DNA of 5,521 nucleotides from Caldifarciminota bacterium (GCA_014729665.1 WJJO01000007.1:1-5521), one strand, 5' to 3'. Numbered from the stretch's first letter, positions 1 to 5,064 are shown. Numbers and translations are program-made. Notes: generated from the sequence alone by a model not told the origin.

Positions 1-1304
1 ACCCAGGACAACTGCTGCCTTCCGAGCTGTTTGAAATCGTTGTAGTGCTCACCGTCCATGTAACTCTGTTTTGAGTGAGTGTTGAACGTTCCGATGTTTA
101 CGTTGTAGATAAACTTCTTGGAGATTGGATGGTTTACCTGGAGATTCACCCGGTAGTCGCCCCGATGCGTTCTGGGTCCAAACTCCTCAAGCCATATCCC
201 TTTGCTGAGTGCATGGACATAGGAGTGATACCAGTAATCGGAATAGTTCCCTGCAAGGATAAACTTGGGGGGGCCGCCGCCCTTAACGCTGTCTATCTTA
301 ACCGTCGGTTTCCACGTCAGTTTGAGTGTACCGTTTAGGCGATGCCTGTCGCTGAAGGGGAAGCGGTTTTCATGCTCGAGGATATTGCCGGAAAGGAAAA
401 AGGTCGCATTCTCATAGCCGGGAATAACCGGGCCGCCGAGTGCGACGGTACCCTTGTGGTGGAACATATCCTCATTCGGGTATTTGATGGGATCATCGTA
501 CAGGTAGAATTTGCCGTTCTCATCCCTTTCAAGCGACTTGAACCGGATTCCGCCGTCTGTCTCGTACTCCAGGGTGCCTGTATACTTCTTACCGCTCCCC
601 TCTCGGGTAACGATATTTATCACCCCGGACATCGCATTACCGTATTGGGCGTTGAAGTTGCCGGTGTTAACCTTGATCTCCTGGATAGCGCTGCGGTCGA
701 TGTATACACCGGACTGGCCCGTAACCGGATCGTTGGCGTTGATACCGTCGACCATGGTAACCAGTTCATTGGTTCGACCGCCCTGAACGTGAATCTCCTG
801 AGAGTTTGCGCCGCCGACATTTACGGTACCGGGTTCCAAGAGAACCACATCGCCCACTTCCCTGACGCCTGCGGTCTCTCTTATCTCCTTTTGAGTCTTG
901 CCTTTTTCATCCGGTCCTGTCAGAAAATCCTTAGGTGTAACGGTTACGCCCGCGACGGTTATGGCCTTACCGGTACTCATCTTGGGATAGATTTCGGTGG
1001 TCTGATCGGATGTTATTCGAACATCCTTGATGATTGATGGTTCGTAACCCATAAGGTACAACTCAACGTCGTATATTCCGGGTATGATATTGGAGATGAA
1101 GAACTTTCCATTCGCATCGGCATAGGTATAGTCGGCCGTGCCGCCATCTTTTGTCTTTAGCTGAACCGCGACTAAACCCAGCGGATCGCCGGTTTGTAGG
1201 TCCCTGACCTGTCCCTTTAGCGCTCCCTTAGTCCCTGCGAAAACCATCGCTGGACCAAGGAGTACTGCAAGGACGGTAAGGATACCTAACATACTCCTTT
1301 TCAC
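1..1304 (-). CDS. TonB-dependent outer-membrane receptor, N-terminal 434 residues (3' end outside window)
   Basis: This open frame reads from a GTG at 1304 to the left edge without a stop. Residues 1-23 form a Sec signal peptide (basic KR, hydrophobic core, VFA before G24). Residues about 26-110 resemble a carboxypeptidase-regulatory-like beta-sandwich, with the YADANGKFFISNIIPGIYDV pattern. Residues about 140-235 are a TonB plug domain, shown by IHVQGGRTNELVTMVDGI (171-188) and by NAQYGNAMSGVINIVTREG (218-236). The rest begins the beta-barrel. A stretch at 114-123 (AITVAGVTVT) lies where a TonB box is expected, but this is a guess. Such receptors import large substrates across the outer membrane using TonB/ExbBD energy; the substrate cannot be read from this part. 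The start is fixed by AAAGGAGG five bases upstream; an ATG at 1292 is in frame but has no such site and would shorten the signal peptide. It has its own promoter at 1546-1573 and a long leader. Confidence 0.93.
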   Translation of the reverse strand, partial: MKRSMLGILTVLAVLLGPAMVFAGTKGALKGQVRDLQTGDPLGLVAVQLKTKDGGTADYTYADANGKFFISNIIPGIYDVELYLMGYEPSIIKDVRITSDQTTEIYPKMSTGKAITVAGVTVTPKDFLTGPDEKGKTQKEIRETAGVREVGDVVLLEPGTVNVGGANSQEIHVQGGRTNELVTMVDGINANDPVTGQSGVYIDRSAIQEIKVNTGNFNAQYGNAMSGVINIVTREGSGKKYTGTLEYETDGGIRFKSLERDENGKFYLYDDPIKYPNEDMFHHKGTVALGGPVIPGYENATFFLSGNILEHENRFPFSDRHRLNGTLKLTWKPTVKIDSVKGGGPPKFILAGNYSDYWYHSYVHALSKGIWLEEFGPRTHRGDYRVNLQVNHPISKKFIYNVNIGTFNTHSKQSYMDGEHYNDFKQLGRQQLSW

Positions 1305-1309
1305 GTCAA

Positions 1310-1317
1310 CCTCCTTT
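1310..1317 (-). promoter_or_regulatory. Shine-Dalgarno site of the TonB receptor gene
   Basis: The minus strand reads AAAGGAGG, then five bases, then GTG at 1304. This near-perfect site decides for the GTG over the in-frame ATG at 1292. Confidence 0.85.
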
Positions 1318-1478
1318 CAGGTTGGGTGATTTTTTGTAAAAATCTCTTTTTCTGTTGAAAACACGCTTGAGCAAAGGTAGACTGACCTCCTTGTAGTTGA
1401 CACACGTTTTCACTTTGACCTAAATCCATCTTTAACCATCCTTTATTTAACGGGCAACCCTAGAAAGCCCAACTTTTC

Positions 1479-1526
1479 TCAGGAGGTCTGCGGGATGCAG
1501 AATGGATGACGATCTGACTCCTTCAT
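1479..1526 (-). CDS. Possible 15-residue leader peptide upstream of the TonB receptor
   Basis: On the minus strand an ATG at 1526 opens a frame reading MKESDRHPFCIPQTS and ends with TGA at 1479-1481. A GAGGAAG sequence (1532-1538) sits five bases before the ATG, good spacing for ribosome binding, and falls within the first bases of the predicted transcript. The ORF lies inside the inverted repeat 1481-1537: one arm covers its ribosome-binding site and the other its last codons and stop. Its translation would therefore open the hairpin, which is how leader-peptide control usually works. There is no run of one amino acid of the attenuator kind. It is short enough to occur by chance and I do not recognise it. 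Confidence 0.3.
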   Translation of the reverse strand: MKESDRHPFCIPQTS

Positions 1527-1537
1527 GCAGACTTCCT
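1481..1537 (-). repeat. Imperfect inverted repeat at the 5' end of the receptor leader
   Basis: AGGAGGTCTGC (1481-1491) faces GCAGACTTCCT (1527-1537); 10 of 11 positions pair, with one mismatch, around a 35-nt loop. An alternative inner pairing (TGCATGAAGGA with TCCATTCTGCA on the minus strand, 9 of 11 counting one wobble) overlaps the outer stem, so two folds compete. In RNA the 3' arm contains CCUCC and pairs with the GAGGAAG of the possible leader ORF. It could equally be a 5' stabilising hairpin or a DNA-level operator just after the start site. Confidence 0.55.
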
Positions 1538-1545
1538 CTACTTTG

Positions 1546-1573
1546 AGTATAGTTTTCTTTTCCAGCTTGTCAA
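1546..1573 (-). promoter_or_regulatory. Sigma70-type promoter of the TonB receptor
   Basis: The minus strand shows TTGACA (1568-1573), a 16-nt spacer, and TATACT (1546-1551). The predicted start is near 1539. The -35 is a perfect consensus match and the -10 has five of six bases. Confidence 0.8.
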
Positions 1574-1582
1574 GGGGGTAAA

Positions 1583-1597
1583 CGCGCCTTTGGCGCG
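1583..1597 (-). terminator. Hairpin, possible weak terminator between the kinase and receptor genes
   Basis: CGCGCC, a 3-nt loop and GGCGCG form a perfect 6-bp GC stem. On the minus strand it is followed only by TTTA, so as an intrinsic terminator it is weak. It lies 55-70 nt past the kinase stop and 9 nt upstream of the receptor -35 box, a place where termination of the kinase transcript would make sense. It could alternatively be a protein-binding site. Confidence 0.4.
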
Positions 1598-1600
1598 CAT

Positions 1601-1613
1601 CTTAAATTTTAAG
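1601..1613. repeat. AT-rich 13-bp palindrome
   Basis: CTTAAATTTTAAG is a perfect odd palindrome (6+1+6) located about 28 bp upstream of the receptor -35 box. It is symmetrical enough for a dimeric regulator but short and AT-rich, so chance is a fair explanation. Confidence 0.3.
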
Positions 1614-1620
1614 GGAACTC

Positions 1621-1648
1621 AAAATGCAATACGAAGTAGCATATTTTT
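1621..1648 (-). terminator. Hairpin just past the kinase stop, possible terminator
   Basis: On the minus strand an A6 run precedes ATGC-TAC, loop TTC, GTA, a TT bulge, and GCAT, then TTTTGAG. The stem is seven pairs with a bulge (arms at 1624-1632 and 1636-1642). It begins about a dozen bases after the TAA at 1653-1655. On the plus strand the same hairpin is followed by T6, but no plus-strand gene precedes it. The stem is AT-rich and weak. Confidence 0.35.
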
Positions 1649-1652
1649 TGAC

Positions 1653-2564
1653 TTATTGGATTAATCCCTCCAATAACCGAGCAACCTGAACATAATAGTC
1701 CACATTATCTATAGATTCCTCAATATCCCAGCATGCCCCGATGATACAGTCCACGAAGGCCCATCCCAGTATCCGATTTCTATCTTCGTTTAGATACTCC
1801 GAGAAGACATCTACCCTCTCCTCGGTTTTTGTAATCGGGTCCTCGCAGGACAAAAAATCCGGCATTGGATTGTGAAGAAACCGCGCACACTCGTAGGCCC
1901 TGTCGCCGATAACCCCTTTTGGGTCTATTGCCAGCCATCCCCGTTTCTTATCGAAAAGGATATTGCCGTGGTGAAGGTCGCCGTGAAGCAGCCACTTCCC
2001 GTTCGACGTTTCTGCTAATCCACGAGCCATCCCTTTCGCTTTTTCAACCGTTTTGACAGGCAGTCCTCGACTCCGGGATTCATAACCTGAAATGATTCTA
2101 TCGAATACATCCGACCACTTCTCGACAGTTGGTAATGTAGATCGGCGCTGAGCGGGGATAGGGATATTGTCAATCAACCGTGCGGCAATAAGTGATTCCT
2201 GTACATTATCGTCCAACGCGTGAAGCGGTTTTGCAGGCGTTATCTCTTCAAGCAGGAGCGCTCCTTTAATACTATCCGAATCGAGAAGCCTTACTGTATG
2301 ATCACCGTTAAGTAACTTCAGCGCTGAGATTTCATCCTCCATCTCATTTACAGGCACACCGATCTTCAGCACGACCTTACCCAATGTTTCGGATTCTCCA
2401 TGGGCTATGAAGTTGTATGATAATTCCGGGTGCATCGTAATAGAGATAAGTTTCCATCTTTTCATGCAACCTGACAGGATATCGGGAAACGCTTCGAGCC
2501 ACTTATCACCCCCGCTTCCCCAGACATTTCTTACACGCGTCCTGAACCCTTCGGGTAGCTTCAT
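1653..2564 (-). CDS. APH-fold small-molecule kinase, streptomycin 6-kinase/hydroxyurea kinase-like (APH_6_hur)
   Basis: The 303-residue protein has the features of the APH_6_hur branch of aminoglycoside-type kinases. The N-terminal WGSGGDKWLEAFP stretch (15-27) matches the usual start of this family. Lys67 in VVLKIG is the likely ATP-binding lysine and Glu78 its likely helix-C partner. LLHGDLHHGNILF (192-204) is the catalytic loop with Asp196 as base and Asn201. AIDPKG (212-217) carries the metal-binding Asp214. The match to StrB-type APH(6) around HGDLHH and RGWLAIDP is strong, and the length is typical or slightly long. It should transfer phosphate from ATP to a hydroxyl of a small cytosolic substrate; which one cannot be told, and family membership alone does not show resistance. 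It starts 15 nt after the cobO stop with only a weak GAAG site, so it is probably co-transcribed and perhaps coupled to cobO. Confidence 0.88.
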   Translation of the reverse strand: MKLPEGFRTRVRNVWGSGGDKWLEAFPDILSGCMKRWKLISITMHPELSYNFIAHGESETLGKVVLKIGVPVNEMEDEISALKLLNGDHTVRLLDSDSIKGALLLEEITPAKPLHALDDNVQESLIAARLIDNIPIPAQRRSTLPTVEKWSDVFDRIISGYESRSRGLPVKTVEKAKGMARGLAETSNGKWLLHGDLHHGNILFDKKRGWLAIDPKGVIGDRAYECARFLHNPMPDFLSCEDPITKTEERVDVFSEYLNEDRNRILGWAFVDCIIGACWDIEESIDNVDYYVQVARLLEGLIQ

Positions 2565-2579
2565 GTTTCTTCGGGTTTG

Positions 2580-3128
2580 TTAATACTCTATTCCAAGACG
2601 CGCCTCGACACCTTGCTGAAAGTAGTGTTTAATATCCAGCATCTCTGTAACGAGGTCCGCGGCCATTACAAGCTCCGGAGGGGCTTCTCTCCCCGTACAC
2701 ACGACCTCAAGCCCGTGAAAACGGTTAAGCAGAACCTCCATTACCCCGGCGGTCTTAAGCAGGCCTGCCGAAAGGATCACGTTTATCTCGTCGAGTATGA
2801 GGATATCTGTAGTTTCATCGCCTTTAAGATAAGTAAGGGCTAGCCTCCAGCCCTTCTGGGCCTCGACAGCGTGTTCGGTGTTATCCCCTCCCTTTTTTAT
2901 CCAACCCTGGGCCCCGAACTGCATGCAGTATACCCCGAGTTTCTTTAGCGAGTCGAACTCGGCTGAGGAATCCGGCTTGGCGAACTGAATGAATGTAACC
3001 TTAAGGCCATGTGCCGCGGCGCGTGCGGCAAGACCTACGGCCGCGGTGGTTTTCCCCTTTCCCGGACCGGTATAAACCTGAAGCAGACCCAATGCACCGC
3101 CCGATTTGATTTGATCTCGCTCTTGCAT
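2580..3128 (-). CDS. cobO: Corrinoid (cob(I)alamin) adenosyltransferase, CobO/CobA/BtuR type
   Basis: This 182-residue cytosolic enzyme transfers the 5'-deoxyadenosyl group of ATP to the cobalt of reduced corrinoids, making the coenzyme form of B12. The P-loop GPGKGKTT at 21-28 sits in the family context VYTGPGKGKTTAAVGLA. ILDEIN (111-116) is the acidic strand motif. The C-terminal block CTGREAPPEL (144-153), AADLVTEM (156-163), KHYFQQGVEA and final GIEY is diagnostic for the family. Length fits (about 170-200). The frame is open to 3209, but the extra 27 codons translate the 3' end of the tRNA-Gly gene, so I place the start at the ATG at 3128. No Shine-Dalgarno site precedes it, and a promoter ends five bases upstream, which suggests a leaderless mRNA. 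It is followed after 15 nt by the APH-like kinase gene. Confidence 0.93.
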   Translation of the reverse strand: MQERDQIKSGGALGLLQVYTGPGKGKTTAAVGLAARAAAHGLKVTFIQFAKPDSSAEFDSLKKLGVYCMQFGAQGWIKKGGDNTEHAVEAQKGWRLALTYLKGDETTDILILDEINVILSAGLLKTAGVMEVLLNRFHGLEVVCTGREAPPELVMAADLVTEMLDIKHYFQQGVEARLGIEY

Positions 3129-3133
3129 CTTAA

Positions 3134-3161
3134 AGAATACAAATCTGGGATGAGTAGTCAA
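3134..3161 (-). promoter_or_regulatory. Probable promoter of cobO and the kinase gene
   Basis: The minus strand shows TTGACT (3156-3161), a 16-nt spacer and TATTCT (3134-3139), in the 54-nt gap between the tRNA and cobO. The start site predicted from this (about 3127-3128) coincides with the cobO ATG. The -10 matches four of six bases, but the same box and spacing occur before the lipoprotein gene. Confidence 0.6.
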
Positions 3162-3182
3162 GGGATTCGGTTTGGATATAAA

Positions 3183-3254
3183 AGCGGCGGACGGGACTTG
3201 AACCCGCAACCTACAGCTTGGAAGGCTGTTACTCTACCGTTGAGTTACCACCGC
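3183..3254 (-). tRNA. tRNA-Gly, anticodon TCC
   Basis: All parts of the 72-nt cloverleaf can be drawn. The acceptor GCGGTGG pairs with CCGCCGC (one wobble). The D arm is ACTC/GAGT with GG in the loop. The anticodon stem ACAGC/GCTGT closes the loop CTTCCAA, giving TCC, which reads GGA and possibly other GGN codons. The variable loop has five bases, the T arm GCGGG/CCCGT has loop TTCAAGT, and the discriminator is U. CCA is not encoded, so it must be added after transcription. No terminator is seen before the cobO promoter, so read-through into cobO is possible. Confidence 0.97.
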
Positions 3255-3264
3255 ATATGTGAAA

Positions 3265-3292
3265 AGTATACCTGTACGGAATGGGATGTCAA
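3265..3292 (-). promoter_or_regulatory. Promoter of tRNA-Gly
   Basis: The minus strand shows TTGACA (3287-3292), a 16-nt spacer and TATACT (3265-3270), identical in both boxes and spacing to the receptor promoter. The predicted start lies about four bases upstream of the mature tRNA 5' end. Confidence 0.82.
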
Positions 3293-3304
3293 CGCGCGTG
3301 TCAA
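3287..3304 (-). repeat. Tandem TTGACA upstream of the tRNA promoter
   Basis: A second TTGACA (3299-3304) lies directly upstream of the -35 box (3287-3292), separated by CGCGCG, giving a 12-bp period. The upstream copy has no acceptable -10 box at 16 nt. It may be a chance duplicate or an extra polymerase or regulator contact. Confidence 0.4.
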
Positions 3305-3327
3305 TGTTCATTTCATAATCGCAGCAC

Positions 3328-3355
3328 TTGACAAGTACGGCAGGAAGCGTATTCT
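3328..3355 (+). promoter_or_regulatory. Promoter of the lipoprotein gene
   Basis: The plus strand shows TTGACA (3328-3333), a 16-nt spacer and TATTCT (3350-3355). The predicted start near 3362 gives a leader of about 34 nt with a good ribosome-binding site. It diverges from the tRNA promoter. Confidence 0.75.
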
Positions 3356-3383
3356 ATAACGTCAGGATGATTAGAAGCACGTT

Positions 3384-3390
3384 AGGAGGT
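3384..3390 (+). promoter_or_regulatory. Shine-Dalgarno site of the lipoprotein gene
   Basis: AGGAGGT lies just upstream of the GTG at 3396 (six bases after AGGAGG). It confirms a GTG rather than ATG start. Confidence 0.85.
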
Positions 3391-3395
3391 GCAAA

Positions 3396-4490
3396 GTGAA
3401 AAAAGCATCTAAGGTTTTAAGTATACTGACGACGGTGGTACTAGTGGTCGGCTTGACTGGTCTGGAATGTAAAACGGATACCGAGCCGCCCGTAATACAA
3501 AGTATTACCATAGAAGACAGCGGCAACTACCGGGCCTACGTTGATGGAGACAGCATAAAGGGGATTGTCTCGGTTATAGTAAACGCTTCAGATAACATAG
3601 GCGTTAAGGAAGTCAAATTCTTCGTAAACCAGCTTGAGAACTGGGAACCCGTACCCGGTTCCGATTCGGTAACCCAGCAGGAAGACGAATTCACCTATCA
3701 TTGGCAGACTACACTTCTCGAGGACAGCTTAGAGTATACTATCTGCGCTGTAGCGATCGACGAGGCGGGCAACGTCTCCGATACATCGGAAAAACTTACC
3801 CGCCTGGTCAGGATACCTAATCTCCCTCCCTACCCGGTATGTTCGGATTCGATGAGACCTGCAGACGACGCAGTAATAGATGATTCAGCCGCCGTTGTAC
3901 TCCTGGCATGGTGGGGAAGCGACCCCGACACCCTGCCCCCTCAGGAGCTTGAATACGACGTTTTCTTCGGTAAGGGCAGCCCCAATAATATGGTAAAGAT
4001 GGACAGCGGTATAGCTCATAAACAAGATACCCTGACAACCTGGAGCACAATCTTTACCGAAGAACACCTTGTCCCTGAAACCGACTACTACTGGATGATA
4101 CTGTCCAGGGACCCTTACGGACAGGATACCGTAAGCGACACCTTCAAATTCACTCGGCCTGAAAACAAACAACCTCCCGCCGCCAGTTCACCGGACCCAC
4201 CCGATACAATCGCCCCGATTGTCTATCCTTCAGAGGGAGAGATATCGTTATCCTGGAATTGCCAAGACCCGGATCACGATTCTGTAAGCTACAGGTTGTA
4301 CTTAGCTGACGGTCCCACATGGGAAGATAACCCGCAGTTGATTGCAGAAGACCTTAAAACCGCTTCCTACAGGATGGAGTTAGACGGTCCGGGGACCTAT
4401 TACTGGCGTCCGGTTCCGGAAGATAATTGGGGAGCTACCCCTGATTCCACTGCATCGAGTCCTCAGTTGTGGATGTTTATCTTAGAGTAG
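3396..4490 (+). CDS. Exported putative lipoprotein with Ig-like and two FN3-like domains
   Basis: The 364-residue product starts with a signal sequence (KK, then hydrophobic residues 7-23) and a cysteine at 25. The context GLEC is not a standard lipobox because Glu stands at -1, so lipidation is likely but not certain. Residues about 30-140 form an Ig-like beta-sandwich of the type with VNASDNIGVKEVKFFV (62-77) and a DEAGNVSD turn (122-129). Two FN3-like repeats follow, about 143-253 and 259-363; they share a WGSDPD/WNCQDPD turn, a YDVFFGKG/YRLYLADG strand and YYWMILSRDPYG/YYWRPVPEDNWG near the end. No catalytic motif is visible. Such proteins usually sit on the cell surface or in the periplasm and bind or scaffold; the specific role is unknown. 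It is a single-gene unit with its own promoter at 3328-3355 and a terminator at 4512-4545. Confidence 0.85.
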   Translation: MKKASKVLSILTTVVLVVGLTGLECKTDTEPPVIQSITIEDSGNYRAYVDGDSIKGIVSVIVNASDNIGVKEVKFFVNQLENWEPVPGSDSVTQQEDEFTYHWQTTLLEDSLEYTICAVAIDEAGNVSDTSEKLTRLVRIPNLPPYPVCSDSMRPADDAVIDDSAAVVLLAWWGSDPDTLPPQELEYDVFFGKGSPNNMVKMDSGIAHKQDTLTTWSTIFTEEHLVPETDYYWMILSRDPYGQDTVSDTFKFTRPENKQPPAASSPDPPDTIAPIVYPSEGEISLSWNCQDPDHDSVSYRLYLADGPTWEDNPQLIAEDLKTASYRMELDGPGTYYWRPVPEDNWGATPDSTASSPQLWMFILE

Positions 4491-4511
4491 TATAATTTAC
4501 TCGATACAAAA

Positions 4512-4545
4512 GGAGCGACCTCGGTCGCTCCTTTCTTTTCTTTTC
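4512..4545. terminator. Strong intrinsic terminator, bidirectional, between convergent genes
   Basis: GGAGCGAC (4512-4519), loop CTCG and GTCGCTCC (4524-4531) form a perfect 8-bp GC-rich stem. It is followed on the plus strand by a T-rich tract (TTTCTTTTCTTTT) and on the minus strand by TTTTG. It starts 22 nt after the lipoprotein stop, and the minus-strand barrel gene stops at 4552, so one hairpin can serve both genes. Confidence 0.93.
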
Positions 4546-4551
4546 ACAAAT

Positions 4552-5013
4552 CTAGAAGTAAAACCTGAAGCCTACCCCGCCTGCAAAATCGAAATATACC
4601 CCGGGGAAAAGCTTGACAAGAGGATCTATCTCGGCAAAGAAACCTACGGGTTTATATATGTACTCAAGACCTACAGGTATCCTGGCTCCAAGGGCAACCT
4701 CCCCGGAAGTTGGACCTTCGCTGGAAGGATCGACCGCAAAGTAACCGCCCACTCCCAGATAGGGTGCTAGGTTTCCCTTCGATACACCTACAGGGAAATG
4801 GAAAAGGTAACCGGCGTGGGTATATAACCAGGACGCCTGGATATCCCAACCAAGTAGTACATCGACTCCTGAAGTCGAATTTACCCAGTATTTCCCTGAA
4901 AGACCTGTAGGTACACCTATACCTACTCCTATCCCCACATCACCACCGGTTGGATATGCAAATGCTGATGTGGTAAGGCCAACAAACAAAATTGCCACCA
5001 TTACTCGCTTCAT
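4552..5013 (-). CDS. Small outer-membrane beta-barrel protein
   Basis: The 153-residue protein has a signal peptide (MKRVMVAILFVGLTTSAFA, cut after AFA at 19). The mature part alternates polar and hydrophobic residues in short Gly- and aromatic-rich strands, and it ends in Phe (GFRFYF), the signal recognised by the Bam machinery. Size suggests an eight-stranded barrel. The pattern GIGVPTGLSGKYW near the start, PYLGVGGYF in the middle, RIPVGLEYIY, and FFAEIDPLVKLFPG before the end resembles the BAPKO_0422/DUF3996-like barrel family as I recall it; this should be tested by profile search. Substrate or role is unknown. The frame is open from an ATG at 5025, but GGAGG at 5019-5023 overlaps that codon and is the binding site for the ATG at 5013, which also begins the proper signal peptide. 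Confidence 0.87.
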   Translation of the reverse strand: MKRVMVAILFVGLTTSAFAYPTGGDVGIGVGIGVPTGLSGKYWVNSTSGVDVLLGWDIQASWLYTHAGYLFHFPVGVSKGNLAPYLGVGGYFAVDPSSEGPTSGEVALGARIPVGLEYIYKPVGFFAEIDPLVKLFPGVYFDFAGGVGFRFYF

Positions 5014-5018
5014 AAAAA

Positions 5019-5023
5019 CCTCC
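5019..5023 (-). promoter_or_regulatory. Shine-Dalgarno site deciding the beta-barrel start
   Basis: GGAGG followed by TTTTT places the start at the ATG of 5013. The upstream in-frame ATG (5023-5025) overlaps this site and has no purine-rich site of its own. Confidence 0.8.
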
Positions 5024-5036
5024 ATCTTTACCCATT

Positions 5037-5064
5037 AGGATACCTAAATTACATTACTTGTCAA
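5037..5064 (-). promoter_or_regulatory. Promoter of the beta-barrel gene
   Basis: The minus strand shows TTGACA (5059-5064), a 16-nt spacer and TATCCT (5037-5042). The predicted start near 5030 leaves a leader of about 17 nt, just enough for the Shine-Dalgarno site. Confidence 0.78.

Larger units (their letters stand above)
1305..1539 (-). promoter_or_regulatory. Long 5' leader of the TonB receptor mRNA
   Basis: The predicted transcription start (about 1539) lies roughly 235 nt upstream of the receptor start. This is much longer than the leaders of the other genes here. The leader holds an imperfect inverted repeat at its very 5' end (1481-1537), a possible 15-codon ORF inside it (1479-1526), and a second purine-rich AAGGAGG at 1386-1392. 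From there an ATG-less frame runs to a TGA at 1306-1308, one base before the receptor GTG. I recognise no known riboswitch class. That the leader regulates expression is inferred from its length and structure only. Confidence 0.5.

Noticed and set aside
342..1037. 231-codon plus-strand open frame
   Set aside because: It lies antisense within the TonB receptor, whose plug motifs and signal peptide are clear; the plus-strand product resembles no protein family and has no ribosome-binding site.
1397..1426. Plus-strand promoter with a perfect TTGACA at 1397-1402
   Set aside because: There is no acceptable -10 box at 16-17 nt (only TAAATC at 18), and no plus-strand gene follows.
1305..1540. Cobalamin riboswitch in the receptor leader, suggested by the nearby cobO and a GAGTCAG-like stretch
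   Set aside because: No B12-box or GCCACTG element is present, and the promoter lies so close upstream of the stretch that the large conserved core cannot fit.
1653..2564. Kinase as a mobile antibiotic-resistance gene
   Set aside because: No integrase, insertion sequence, terminal repeats or attC-like site is nearby, and it is embedded directly after cobO in an apparently native operon.
3129..3209. N-terminal extension of CobO
   Set aside because: The extra 27 codons translate the tRNA-Gly 3' end (VQVPSAA is a typical tRNA read-through peptide) and the cobO promoter.
3009..3359. 116-codon plus-strand open frame
   Set aside because: It is antisense to cobO and the tRNA and runs through two promoters; no signal for translation.
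5014..5025. Start of the barrel gene at the ATG of 5025
   Set aside because: That codon overlaps the GGAGG site that serves the ATG at 5013, and the signal peptide begins at MKR.
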